Assembly (NCBI GenBank): GCA_043228905.1
Contig: JBHGNT010000003.1
Span: 16,182,001 to 16,246,000, forward strand
DNA: 64,000 bases
Source of the DNA: Azolla caroliniana
Taxonomy: Eukaryota > Polypodiophyta
Reading direction: 5' to 3'
The position numbers were made by a program, and so were the translations under genes. Below are positions 1-13,800 of the stretch, piece by piece. The notes under the pieces were generated by a model. That model was not told where the DNA came from and made no database searches. It saw nothing but the letters and a program-made list of their open reading frames with translations. The first letter of the stretch is position 1. Each line of letters opens with the position of its first letter.

Positions 1-330
1 AATCAATCCATGCAAGCATTTGACCCATGTATATATGTTTTATATACTCATGCTGAATAAGAGTGGTGAGGATAGTTTACCGTAATAATTGCTTAGCATT
101 GAGACAGACAAATGCTTGGGATGCTCGGGTATTACACGTGAAGGGTCACCATCCCTTCACACAACTCTACACTTCTTACCCAACATGGGCATAAATTAAA
201 AATCCTCCGAATAGAAAGTTACCAAACAATATTATATGTTTTTGTGTGTTGTCAAATTTGGAGGGAAAAAGACACGCACAAAGCATGTATTGATGATACA
301 ATTATTGCACAGAATATGTAGATCATATCT
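1..330 (-). other. 3' flank / likely 3' UTR of the DENN gene
   Basis: This stretch directly follows the TAA stop on the minus strand. It is AT-rich with no recognisable coding or repeat. A canonical AATAAA signal is not visible on the minus strand here, so the true poly(A) site may lie outside the window. Confidence 0.4.
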
Positions 331-3300
331 TTAGTTGCTCTCGATAAAAGAGAGGACAGCATCGGTATGCATAGAGAAGAGTTGTGTATCCACAAAAAGC
401 TGTGTTTGTATTTACATATGATTTGTTAGAAGATGAAGTCATAAAAACACTGATGGAAGAAGCGTTAAACCAAATGAAGCATAAAAATCATTACAAATGT
501 GTATCTATAGACATATATTACTTATACATGTATATATACATACATATATACATATACATTTAATATGTCTTTTTATTCATACATATAATTATGCATACAT
601 GTATGCATATGCAATAAGGACATGGACAGACGGACACATGGACAGGGACACACAAACATGGCCACATGGCCACATTGACATGGACACGGGCACGCGGGCA
701 TGCGGATATGAACACACGGATAATGGTCATGGACATATGGACATACAGACATGGACATATGCTGGACATACGGACATACGGACAAATGGACAGGGACATG
801 GACGTGGACGTGGACACACAGAAATGGCCACATGGCCACACCGAATGACACAGGCATGCAGACACATGGACATGGACACACATGGATAATGGTCATGGAC
901 ATATGGACATACAGACATGGACATATGATGGACATACAGACGGACGTGGACATGGACACGGACATGGACATGGACACGGACATGGACATGGACACGGACA
1001 TGGACACGGACATGGACACGGACATGGACATGTACATCTGTATCCGTGTATGTAGCATATATAAGTACATACATGAAAATTATGCATCATATTCTAATCG
1101 ATTAAGTTCATAACCAGGAAAACAAGCCTAAAACTAACTCACCTTCATAAAAGAGTGATCTTTTCTTTCAAAGTCCTCCACAAAGCTATCCTTCAAAAGC
1201 AATGAAACCTGAAGAAAGAAAAGGATAAATCACATCAAAATTAGAAGATCAGAGAAATGGCATCAATTGGTTTTAGCTTGAAACTTACAAGGACAACATA
1301 AATAGATTAGCAACATAAATGTTTCCCTACACAACATTCACATATACATTTTGAGGTCTATTAGACAAGCGAAGTGCAAAACTTGTGATGTTGGCAATGC
1401 TCTCATCCTCATTAGTTCTTGAAAGCTACTACAACCTTGTAGGAATTCCTGAAAATCATTCCTAATTGCTCCAAATGTGATATATCCTGACATGTTCTTC
1501 TATTTCTGACACAAGGAGGCAGCAGATATGGGTCACATTCTCTTTTTCTGCTTGGCGTGCAGCCAACTCCCAGTTTCTATTTTCAATGTGTATGAAGATC
1601 TGCACATCAACGTGATAGCATATCTCTATATTATTTAATATTTTCTGATTTATGTTGAAGTTTTGCAATCTCGTTTTCGGAACTGTACTACAACTAATAG
1701 AATATTTTGTACTTTGAATGGGATCCTTGGCCAAGATTCCAGAAGCATTGGAGGAAGACAAAGGGGCTGAGTAGTGGTCATGACGTATGGGGCAAAATGA
1801 AGTCTATGTATGAGTCAAACACTGCAGTGAATCAAGTTTACTTGATGAGAAGCCTCATCACTGCATGACTTGGAGATGCCAAGTCTGCATTTTAACACAT
1901 TTCCACATTCAATAGTCTACTCAATCAACTTCAAGATGTAGAATTGCAAATTCTCGACGACAAAATGAAGGCAATCTTCTTACTCATGGCGTTCCTTGAA
2001 AGATGGGAGGCGGTTGTAGTCTCACTCTCAAATAGTACAAGCCTAACATTTGATGGAGTTAAGAGGAGCAACCCTTAATGAAGAGATTCGTTGAAAAGCA
2101 AGTGTGACGTCTTCTAGTTCTACCAACATAACGAGAGGGAGAGCTGCAAAAAAGAATGTCTTGATGCAAAGGTCCAAAAGCAAATGCAAAGGGAAAGAAA
2201 GAAGAAAGAAAGAAAGATATATTAACGTCTTTTAAGAGGCCATTTTGGCCTATAAGACCAAATAAGAGATTACATCTTAAGTGTTTTCTCATCTTTGAGA
2301 ACAAATCAAAATAAAGTAAATATTACACAGTAAATATAAAAGTAAATAAGATGAAAAGAAAAGAAACCAGAGAATCTGGTTTTTGGCACATGTGAGATTC
2401 TCAAGTTAGGTATATTGTAGCTTTTGTCTTCGAAAGATCTCTATCATAGGTCGATCCAGAATGGAAATGTCTCCGAAGCGAGGGAAGCACCTACGATGGT
2501 GGGAGATAATGGCTTTTATCTGTCGATGACAAGGGTGTCGAGGTCGTGCTCCATGGGGCCGGGGCCTACGTGCCGGCAAATTGCCATTGCCCGATCAATT
2601 GTAACCCCTTTGTTATATCCAGGTTTGGATCCCATTTCTTTATCCGGGGGTTGACTTCTAGCATTAGGAGTGATGGAGCTAAAGAAAGTTGTGATTGTTC
2701 TTTGTGGATGAGCTTGTGTGGCTGTATTCTTCAACAACTTTTCCCGATGTCTATTGAGCTCGAGCAAGAAAAGTCCTAGGCATCATTGGTCCTCATATTC
2801 CATTACCTTGCGTAGTGGGCCAAAGCCTTGTTTAAACAGGCAATGGTATCTCCCTCTTATTTCATAAAAGACACTACAATGACAAACATAGTGTTCTTCA
2901 GATTCCACTCCTTGATGACACAATTGGCAAATTCTCTCTTCTAGAGGTAGTCATGTATATCTGCCTACCTCAATCTGTAGCTGATGTGATGAAGTTCGCA
3001 GCTGCCCTATTACACTACGCAACACATAGGATAGATGTATGTCCATATAAGGTGGCCTGATGACAAATCCATCCTCCGATGTATGTAAGAAGTGTGTCTT
3101 ATAGTGGGCCATCTTTGTACCAAGTGGTATTTTGGGGCTGATCCATGTTATCTTGTTTTCTAAGTAAATAATATCCGTTCGGATCACTCTATTCTTTTCC
3201 ACTTTGGTCATATTGAGATGGGGACAGTCCAAGCTATATTGGAACGGGGGTAGTGCATTTATACTCATGCCATGTGACTCGAACCATTGCTGCATTTCAG

Positions 3301-6300
3301 CATACCAACAATGAGTGTCTCCATTTTCAGCCAGTTGTCTTGATGACATAAGTGCCAACCTTGGGTACCTTCGTTTAGGGAGCTCCCAAAGACGTTGGAT
3401 AAATGTCACTGATCGGAACAACGCCTCGGTTATTATAGGTGCTGCTCCCATCTCTGCCCGGATTATATCGTGGGGCACCGATGCTTTGCTCCTTATCATG
3501 TGAGCAATCATTGACACTAAAGGTCTCTCTAAATCTTTCCAATGATTTGCCTTGTTAAGACTCGGTCCCCATGTCTCTACTCCATAGAGAAGAGTTGGTG
3601 TGACAAGTGTATCAAATAACCATAGCTTAGTCCGTGGCTCTTGGAACTGCAAATGTGCACATTGTCTCTCGACAGCACCAAGGGCTGCATATGCACGAGA
3701 AAGTCGGCCACAAGCGGCCTCCTGTAAGGAGAACCTAGGTCCTGTAAAGGTTACTCCTAGGTATGTGTAGGAGCGTTTGAATTCCACCTTTTCATCTCCC
3801 ATGAAGAATTCTGGTTCTGATCTTGTTACCCATGTTTGAGTGGTGTTAAACACCATCACTTTAGTTTTATTCATGTTGATTGACAAACCTTTGTCCGTAC
3901 AAAATAGTTTTAAGGCATTTAGATGTCTTTGTAGTCCCTCCAGAGAGTCAGAAATCAGCACAATATCATCAGCATATAGTAATATTTGTATAGCTATACC
4001 TACTAGGTGTGCTCCGGAACCCCCAAATCTCTCTATGCATTGTGATACCTCATCTATATAGAGACCGAACAGTGTGGGGGATAGTGGGCATCCTTGCTTC
4101 ACGCCAATTGTGCTAGCCACCGCCTCTGACAAGCCCTTAGAAGACCGCACTTTTCCTGACACAAATTCATAGAGTGCATAGATTCCCCATTGCATATCTA
4201 TTGGAACACCAAGGCCTTCTAGCAGCTGCATAAGCTGAGCACATGGCACAGTGTTAAAGGCTTTTCGGAAATCCACAAAGCAACAATAAATCCTCTTATT
4301 GTGGACTCTGCCCTCCTCAATAAGGGCCCAGAGGGTAATAGCATCGCATATGGAAAACCGAGGCCCTATGAACAGTACTCCTAAGTATATGTAGGATCAT
4401 GTATATGCCAAATTTTCCTCTCTCAAGAAGAATTCTAGTTCTGATCTTGCTACCCATGCTTGAGTGGTGTTGAACAGCACCATTTTAGTTTTATCTATGT
4501 ATACCAACAAACCTTTGCTCGATTAAAATACTTTTAAGGCATTTCGATGTCTTTGTAGACCTCCGGAGAGACCGAGATCAGCTGAAATATCGTCAGCATA
4601 TAGTAATATTTGTATAGCTATACCTGCTGGGCATGCTCCCGAACTACCAAATTTCTCTATGTAATGTGATACCTCATNNNNNNNNNNNNNNNNNNNNNNN
4701 NNNNNNNNNNNNNNNNNNNNNNNNNNNNNNNNNNNNNNNNNNNNNNNNNNNNNNNNNNNNNNNNNNNNNNNNNNNNNATGTGGGTGGGGGTGTGGTGGCT
4801 GCCTAGGGATATCATATAGTAGCTTTGCATATTCAAGCCACACCTGAGATGAGGTCAGTTGTGTAGTAGGTTGTATCTCATTAAACATTTTCCATGCTCA
4901 GTGATACACATGTGCTTCAAATTTAGCTAGATATGATCTCTTCTTCTTCCTCACGAGAAGTTAGAAGGTTGCTCTTGCTTGTTTGTGTAGAAATCCTGAG
5001 TTACTTCGTGTTGCAAGCATCTAATTGTATCATGAGATTCCTCATCATACTAACTATTTTGTATGGCTCTACCAGGTTTGGGTGCACAGTCTGTTGTGTC
5101 AGGAAAGGAAAATATGGTTACGTCAACAAAACATGTGTAACTTCCTTCTACAAAGAAATGAAAGGAAAATGCTATATTAGCATCTTCAAAAAACAAAAGT
5201 GAAATATAAGACCAAACTTACATCTATATGCAACTTAGAAAAATTATGAAATAAAGCACATTTAAAGTGCATCTAAACTCGGCAACCTTATCCCTACGTA
5301 GGTCAACTGTGATAAAAGTACAATGATACAGGAACATGGATACAACAAACAAGATGCAAACTATATATATACCTGGGAGAGGTACAATGTGAGTGAATCA
5401 GCCCATGAACACTCTTATAGAATGACATGAAACTAATGTTCTGTGTAGTGAACATCCTGAGAGTTGTCTCAAAAATGAAATGGAATCTCACATTAAAATC
5501 GCTAAAAGGCCACAGTGACTAATGAGTTCAATAGTTACATTCATATGGGTCTTATTGAAATCTGGTCAAATCAAGAAAAACTAAATTGTACCTAAACTAT
5601 GTAAGTAGCTGTGAGCAGAGTACAATGATTAGGAGCCAAGTGTACACACTAATGCAGAGGATACAATGTACAATATAAATAAAAACATTTTTAGGGAAGG
5701 TGGATATGAATGAATCAGCAAATGAATGTTCTCATAGGGTGATCCGGTATCACATCAATGTTCTTCGTAGTGAACCACTTGTAAGATTAGCCTTGATCTC
5801 GGACAATGTTATTATACATATTCGAATGTAGACTACATCTATGTGGTAATCCCAAGCCTTACTGGCTGACTACTCTGCAGAAGAGAATCTAATCTACAGA
5901 TTTCTAATAGAAATAGGCCCAAATATCTCTGATCATAGAAGTCCATAATTTGGGAGAATGGTTCAAATCTCTCCCTAAAGAGGCAAGCAAAGCATCATCA
6001 GATCTCTCAGTAAATTTTGCAGTGGCAACATCCATGCAGGACAATGAATACGGAAATGAAATGAAATGTGATATTAACATCCTCCAGGAAAAAGTGGCTA
6101 ATGAGACCAAACGCTACACCCATGTGAATATATTGTACTTAAACTATTTAGCTAACTAGATTGTGATCAAAGTACAACAATATGGGACCCAATGGTAAAA
6201 GCAACAGGGAGGATACAATGTACAAAATAAATAAATATCTAGTAGAGTTAGGATGTGTGGTTCCACACATGAAAGCACTCATAGGATGATGCCATATGAC

Positions 6301-7877
6301 TTGCTTTCCTACCTCTTCATCACGACCATTATTTCTTACTCTTCTTCTTATACAATATTAACTTCAGTTTGTCCTTCCGCATCATAAACAATGTTGTCCT
6401 GATCATACTCATCATAAATCCCCTTTTACATCACCAATCACACTGTCATCATTCATATATAAATATATGCATCATCAGAATCCTCTCTGGTAAGACTCAT
6501 GGATTATTTTAGTACGAATTTTGCTTTGCAAATTTGGGATGAAGGGATCAAATCTTGGCAGGTGTATTATTATAATTTGAACCTGAATATAATATAAGTT
6601 GCATATTAACCTACTGAAGCGTGATAGTGTTCTTAGGACCTTGTGGGTTACGTGAGATTTGGAAAAAAAAATCCTCTCATTTTTCGTGACCCCACTGAGG
6701 ACCAACAATTGTCCCTTCCACAATTTACAAGATTAATCACAAACTATATCTAAAGATGGGTTGAGTATAAAGAAGTTGAGTTTAAATTGAAACTACGGTC
6801 TAGCCAGGTTAAGATTCAAGGACATCGAGTAGACAATAACAAATCTTGGTAGCATCCTAAGTATGCATGGAATTGCCATGGTATGTTTTCTAACACCTTA
6901 TCTTCTTTCCTCTGGTAATGAATTTGCAGGGATTAAAGTATTCAAGTTATATATTCCATCCTTGAAAAGACTATTAAGTACACACCTTATCATTATTTGA
7001 CTGAACATTAGTAATAGTATGAGACCGCAGGTTTTTGCAGAGACTCTCCAAGTAGCTCCTTATGACAGTCAAGAAACTTTCTGCAGCACATGACTGTCAA
7101 ATACACATCCCCATAAGAAAATGGGAGATACTGAATAAGAATCAATTTGAATTGTTTACAGGTATAAGTAGGGAACATTAGGGGTTATAATTGCTAAATC
7201 ACTATTTTCAAGGATTCTGGAAACTTTCGGCTATATTTATGATAAGCATATTTGAAGATTTGGTAAATATTACAATGAAATTAGGAATATTCGCCAATAT
7301 AGGCTGGGTTTTGTGAAGTTTTGAAATATTAGCCTAGTTTTTTTTACAGTGAGTTTTATAAACTAGTTTATTCATCCAACAATTCACTTCAAAAATACAT
7401 GAAGTTCCTTATTTTTTACCCGCTTAAAGAGTTACTATACTCGACAATGCATACTATCACATACCTGGTCTTCATTACACACATATACAGGATGCTTTTT
7501 AGAATAGTCTGCGTTTGCCGCAAGTTCTGCGTGATATGGCTCTAAAGCTGAACTAAGCTCTCTCTGATGTGGAAGAGGAGGAGTATAAGGCATTGAAACC
7601 TGCACATTTTTAACTTTCGTAAGATAAAATCCAAGAAAATAGTAGAATGCAGGATTGTAAAGATGTAGATGATTTTTATTTTTTGAAAATGAGAGTTTCT
7701 AAGCAACTAAAATTTCTACACCATCAGCCTCAGGTGTCTACAATAACAACGCATTGTCTAAAAACTATTTGTGATATATAAAACCATGCCAACTTGTACC
7801 TTGTCTCTCTGCACATTCACTACCACAACACTAGATGACTTGGCACGTAATGCAGGAGACTTCTGTAGCATACCTAC
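331..7877 (-). CDS. DENN gene exons 14-17: dDENN module and stop (residues 698-812)
   Basis: Exons at 7877-7800, 7599-7465, 1208-1143 and 399-331. They encode VGMLQKSPALRAKSSSVVVV, PHQRELSSALEPYHAELAAN, KHPVYVCNEDQ, SLLLKDSFVEDFERKDHSFM and the terminal LFVDTQLFSMHTDAVLSFIE SN then TAA. The D-T-Q-x-F-S-x-H-T-D ending is typical of dDENN C-termini, so the C-terminus is genuine. The 69-nt last exon lies 743 bp beyond exon 16 and is easy to miss because a GGACAT minisatellite separates them. Exons 15 and 16 are separated by a 6.3-kb intron full of transposons and an assembly gap. Confidence 0.9.
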
Positions 7878-10800
7878 CTGCAAAATGAAGAATTGGAAAT
7901 CCACTAAAAACAATATATATAAGTATGTATGTATTGCATAGATAGATAGATAGATAGATATAGACCTCAGTATATATGTATGTATACATTATCTATATAT
8001 ATGTATATACATGTGTGTATGCATACATTGATATATATGTGTGTGTATATATAGACAATCTGTTATTCGATCTTTCCGGAGGTCCAAGAAGCATTACATT
8101 ATTTCAAGATCACATCAAGACTGTAATATATAGATAACAATTCAACTGATTCAATAAGGAATTATGATACTTTCAGGATTTATTGATATATGCCAATGGT
8201 AATTAGCTTCCTTCATGTTATATAATCAAATCAATAAAAAAGAGCATTTCGGATTTTGGAATACTTACAATAAATGGAACCGGTGCATCCAAGAAGTCAA
8301 GCATTTGGTTGGGAAGTATCTGAATTTAAGTATAGGTTATATTAGCTACCAATAGCTCTTGCTTCAGCACATACAAGCCTAATCTTGGATAAAGTACTTA
8401 CTTACCGGCAGCATAAGACTTTGCCATTGGAAAGGTCGGATCAATGGAATTACAGATAAAACCACTGCTGAAAGCACACCCTGCAATCACACATTCCCTC
8501 TCAATCTCTCTCCATTGTAATCTCTTAAGATGTGATCTCTTGTTTGGTCTTATAGAGGGATAAGCTCGACTGAGCGGTTACACTTGGCTCTCTCCAGACT
8601 TCTGAGGATATGCCAATTATGACATAGATGTATACCGCATTGGAGGATATGTAGTATAATTGCCCGAGATTGAGCATGCGCGCCCACGCAGTTTGCTGTT
8701 CAGGACACGGGTGCCATGGGCTGATCTACTCAAGTTCTACTCCCAGATATATATATTGATTGTGTACATTCGTATCCTTCCTATTACCTGTACCCATGGT
8801 CCTTGTATCATTACTTTCATCACTTGGCTCTCTCCAGACATCTGAGGACATGCAGATTATGACATAGATGTATCATGCATTGGAGGATGCATAGTTTCAT
8901 TGTTCGAGATTGAGCATGAGCCCCCATGCAGTTTGCCAAGATCTAGCATGAGCCACAACGCAGTTTGCAGTTCAGGACACAGGTGCCATGGGCTGATTCA
9001 CTCAACTTCTACTCCCAGATATATATTTATTGTGTACATTGTATCCTTCCTATTACTTGTACCCGTGGTTCTTGTATCATTACTTTCATCACAGCTTAGT
9101 TACATAGGAGCTACCTTGTTTACCTACAATTTATTTTGCTTTATTTAAAGCATATTGTACTACAGATGTAACTTTCTGTCTGCTCGGTTACTTTGCCTTT
9201 TTCAAGACATTAATATAATTTGGTCTCTTTTCTTCATAAATATAACCATGTGATATTCAAGTTTGTTAAATTTAACAATGCTGTATTCAAGTTTGATTAT
9301 CCATTTCCTAGAATTGCAACTTTCTAAGCAACATACACTAAAATTAACCTTGAACCAAAGACATCTACAAGTAACAATAGGGATGTGATAGCTAGACACA
9401 TTTAGCAAGCATGCTCAAGAATCAGAAACAAACATTGCAGATGCCTAACCTACTAGGCCATCAGAGATCGAGATAGTCACCTCTGCACATGCTAGCCCAT
9501 GTTTAGCAAAGATGTAAGAGTTCTTAATCAGAGATAATTACAGATTATCCTACTAAATCCCAATAGAATAATGATACCCTGCTGCAACAATAAGAGCAAA
9601 CACAAGCCACACAGGTTAGTCACCATAAGCAACCCCAAATCCATCATGCCATATACAGAGGATGAAGAGGATATGACTTGACGTTGCGGGATTGAAGATC
9701 CATTAGAGAAGATGACTTGACCTTCACTAAGATCCATCTAGATTCTGAGGCACATCATGTATGTCTGAGCAGGAGATTCATATGTAAATACAAGGAGAAC
9801 GTCATCACTTGTTTCTGAGATCGCTTACATGGACCCTAGATGAAAATGGCTGATGTACTCAAGTCTATATAAAGATAGTAACAAAGGATATAACTTGGCC
9901 TTGAATGAAATTCCTCAAGATTCTCAATCATACATGTATGTCTCAAAAGGAGATTTACATGTGAATAAAAGGAGAACCAACACATCATCACTGGTTCCTG
10001 AGATTGCTTACAGGAACCCTACATGAAAACGGACTGTATGTACTCAAGTCTATATAGACATAGTAACAAAGACATTACACTATCATTATGCATTATTAGA
10101 TTAATTGAAATGATTCTAAAAGAATGTAAACGTCTTACCACATTGGGGCAAACTACAACGATCTGTTTCTCCAAGAGCACACAAGCAAACAAAGAAAGCA
10201 CCTGAAAATGGAACATTGGCTTCAATACCAGATAAGCATGAATAGGCCTAGGTACCAGAACTAATACAATGTGGCATGCAACATTCAAAAGCGAATTTCA
10301 TTTAGCATCACTAATCACTGCCATAACTACATAAAATTTCATTACATCCAGAAATCCAGGATGTCAAAATGCACATAATTTTCAAGCTGTCAAAGGATTT
10401 GGATGCATGGGGAAACTTGAACATGACATGCAACCATGTAACATGTCACCTTAGTGCCTTACTATTAAATTTCCAATCTTCAAAGAGTCACTCACATTCT
10501 CAAGAGATAAAACTCGGCATATAGTTGCAACAGTCCAAATTGAGATGGCTGCAGCCTCCTCGGCAGTTGCCAAGGTATGTTGCACCTGTCCATTACATGA
10601 ATTATGAGCAAACACGGATACTTAAACAACAAAATGAATGTGCAAACATGAGAGAAGAAAAACAATGAAGAAATATATGGAGATAAGGAACAAACATCTA
10701 AGAACTTTTTAACAAATAGCTCTGCTCAATTTTCAGAATCACAAACATGGTCAACAAGCATATATCTGAAATCCTCTTTCATCAAACATGCATTTTTAAA

Positions 10801-13800
10801 TTCATAATGAACCACTTCTATAATGTACCAAATCAATTCCAAACGGAAGTAAAGACAATCAAGCATGAGGACATACTAGGAACAAAAATAACTATTAGCT
10901 TACTTCAGCCATCTCTAATACTGATCGGCATTGTTTTAAGTGGACCGTTCTCCCTCCAAGCAATGTTGATGATTCATCTACAGATCTTATGAATTTCAAT
11001 GGAGGCAAGTGCTCTAAAGGTTGGAATGACAGCGAAGAGCCCCTTGCAGGAACAGGAAGCTTGTAGTATTCATATAAAATTTGTAACAGACAATTACCAA
11101 CCTAAAAGAATGCAGAATTAGCTCAGCAATGTCCTTTCAATAATTCACACCCACATGGTATGCATAGTAGTTAGCATATACCTCTGCTGATGAGCTGATA
11201 TTATATTCCTGGCCAGAAGTTGATACCTCTCCATCATCATCTTCAGAGTTGACACTTTGTCTATAGCTATGAGACCGAGACAGAATTAATGAGTGTGAGA
11301 ATTCTTTAAAGTTTCTTTAATCACGTGTATAAGTATCAAGGACATAGAACAATCAAGTACCTACTGATGGATTCTAGGCTTTCGACACGTTGGAGTCTAC
11401 CCTCCATGATTGAGGATGACTCTGAATCTTCTGCACTTTCATAACAAGATAATGCTGCTTGTTTATTCTGCAATGAATCCAAGAAAACTTCGACTTCACC
11501 ATTACTATTTTCCTGCATTTTTTCACAATTTAATCCCTTGACTTCAGAAAGGTCAGAAATGACTCCTGAAACAGATTCTAAACTATTTTCTTGCAGCAGA
11601 TCACTTCCACTAGAACTTAAGCCATTTTGAAGCAAGAAATTTCTCTTCTCTTCCTCTACAGAAAGCGAGGCTTTTTCTTGATATACATCAGTATTTGAAG
11701 TTTCTTCCAATGAAGACAAATCCATGCTCTGCTCAATTTTATCTGAACTCTTCTGCAGATTCAATGATAATGTGTCATTCATGTCCAAAATACCTCTCTC
11801 CCCCTCCTCAAGTTCACCTACTGTCATCTCATTTACATGCTCAGTTATTCTATCCAGACGCTCCTGCGTGATTATACTGCAAGTCATATTTCAAAAAGAA
11901 TGGATGGCATGTTCAATAATTTAAAACAAATGGAATGCTGATGTGAATAAAAACAGAAACACAATCTATACAAATAATAGACCTGTTCAGGACTTCAAAA
12001 TGTAAATCAAAGAAAGGAAGCTTTGTGAGAAAGCAGTAACATCGATAAGTGGTCAACGAAAACCGACCAAGCGATTTTCTCACATGTATATCTTCTGTAC
12101 TAGCATTCCGTCTCATGATGCCAGGTGGTTTCTTAACTAATTCTGGAACATAAATACAAACTCCATACAATGTTGCATTATCTGCAACCTGAAATAATAC
12201 TTTCATATATCAGTCAACATACTGGGGGAAGACAGATATTAAGAGTTACAGATAAGCTCACAAAATCAGCTTTGTGTCCTTGCAAACCTTTAAGAGGAAA
12301 ATATATGAAAGGTCATCCCGCATTACATGATCCTAAAACACAAACATGACCATCAAAAAACCATAAAGATCTAAACTTGATCTAAAAAACACACATCCTA
12401 TGTTCAAGCAATTGAAACCTGCATTTCTTTCTCAAAAAAATGGTACCTGCCCATAGATTATTTCATTCAACTCGCTTAGTGATGGTGTACGCTCCACCAA
12501 ATGAGCCTGCATCATATCATGAGTGAAACATCTCTATTTTAGGAAAGGAAACAATAATGATACAAGGTTCTTCTACCATTCCTATATTGAACAAAACGTT
12601 CCTTTAGATAATGTGTAAATCCGTTCTTATAAAAACATTGTACTTTGACATATGCAGTAGATCTGCATTAAGAGACACGAGGTCTTTAAGTGTGAGAAAA
12701 CTTGATCACATCATGGGCCTTGCCCAACATGTTATCAGACCAGAATCCTGATTTGAGCTCAGGCACTGGATATATTGCAATATACATAGAAGTATTACAC
12801 CAGGATAAAAATCAAACAAAACCAATGACACAGAACAGGAAAGGGAACAATCTACAGTTTCAGGAATGTGAATTTCAAATAGTGGCAGACTGAGTGTATG
12901 GGATTCGAAGCTTCTCCTATTTAGTGCAACAATAGAAGTTCATCATGTATAGCATAAACAAAAGGAGATATACCCTCCCCTATGCATGCTTCACTATTAA
13001 CAACAAGATTAACAGAACCTACTCTTTGCAATCCACAAGCTTCAAAGCTGTAATACTTCTCATAAAAACTTTTTATGCAATGTGACTAAGAATATAGCAT
13101 ACTAACCTCGACACCACCTGGAAAACAAAAAGCAAACAGATCCTTCTGTCTCATTGGCAACCTCTTTCCAGGTGGAAAAGAAAAAAGAATCTGCAACAAG
13201 TATCCGTTCACACCTTACAATCACAAAAGTGTTACCAGATTGTGAGTGAAAATAACTTAAATATGACTTTCAAAATTATAACCTCTGGATCTGGGAATGC
13301 AGGAGTGATTCCACGGAATTGTTGTCTCATAACATCCCTAAGACGCTCAGGAGCATCGAGTTCCCTTTCCCATGTCCTCCTCTTCAGGAGAGCTGTTTCT
13401 AATGCTTGCGTCTCTGCTTCTGGATGAATACCAACCACAACCATGTGTTCAAATAAGCAGCTTGGCTCGGTCCACTTTTTTCTCTCCTGCAATACAGGAA
13501 ATGATTTCTTTTAACAAAGTCAATCAACAAAGAACAATCACAGCTTTCTTTGGTCCCATCACTTGTCCTCATGCTACAAGTCAATCAAGGGCTACACAAA
13601 TGGGATCCCAACCAGGACATTGCAAAGGGGTTATGCTCGATCAGGCTATAGAAATTCATCATGCACATAGGCCCCAGCCTGTGGACCACAACCTCACCAT
13701 TATCTCTCACCATCACAGGTGCTTCCCTCGCTTCAGAGACCTCTCCATTCTGGATCGACCAATGCTAGATATCTTTCGAAGACAGAGAGAGAGTACAATA

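Noticed and set aside
497-1113. Overlapping open frames of 60-165 codons on both strands
   Set aside because: They are all translations of the GGACAT/GGACAC repeat (period six keeps every frame open); composition is purely repetitive.
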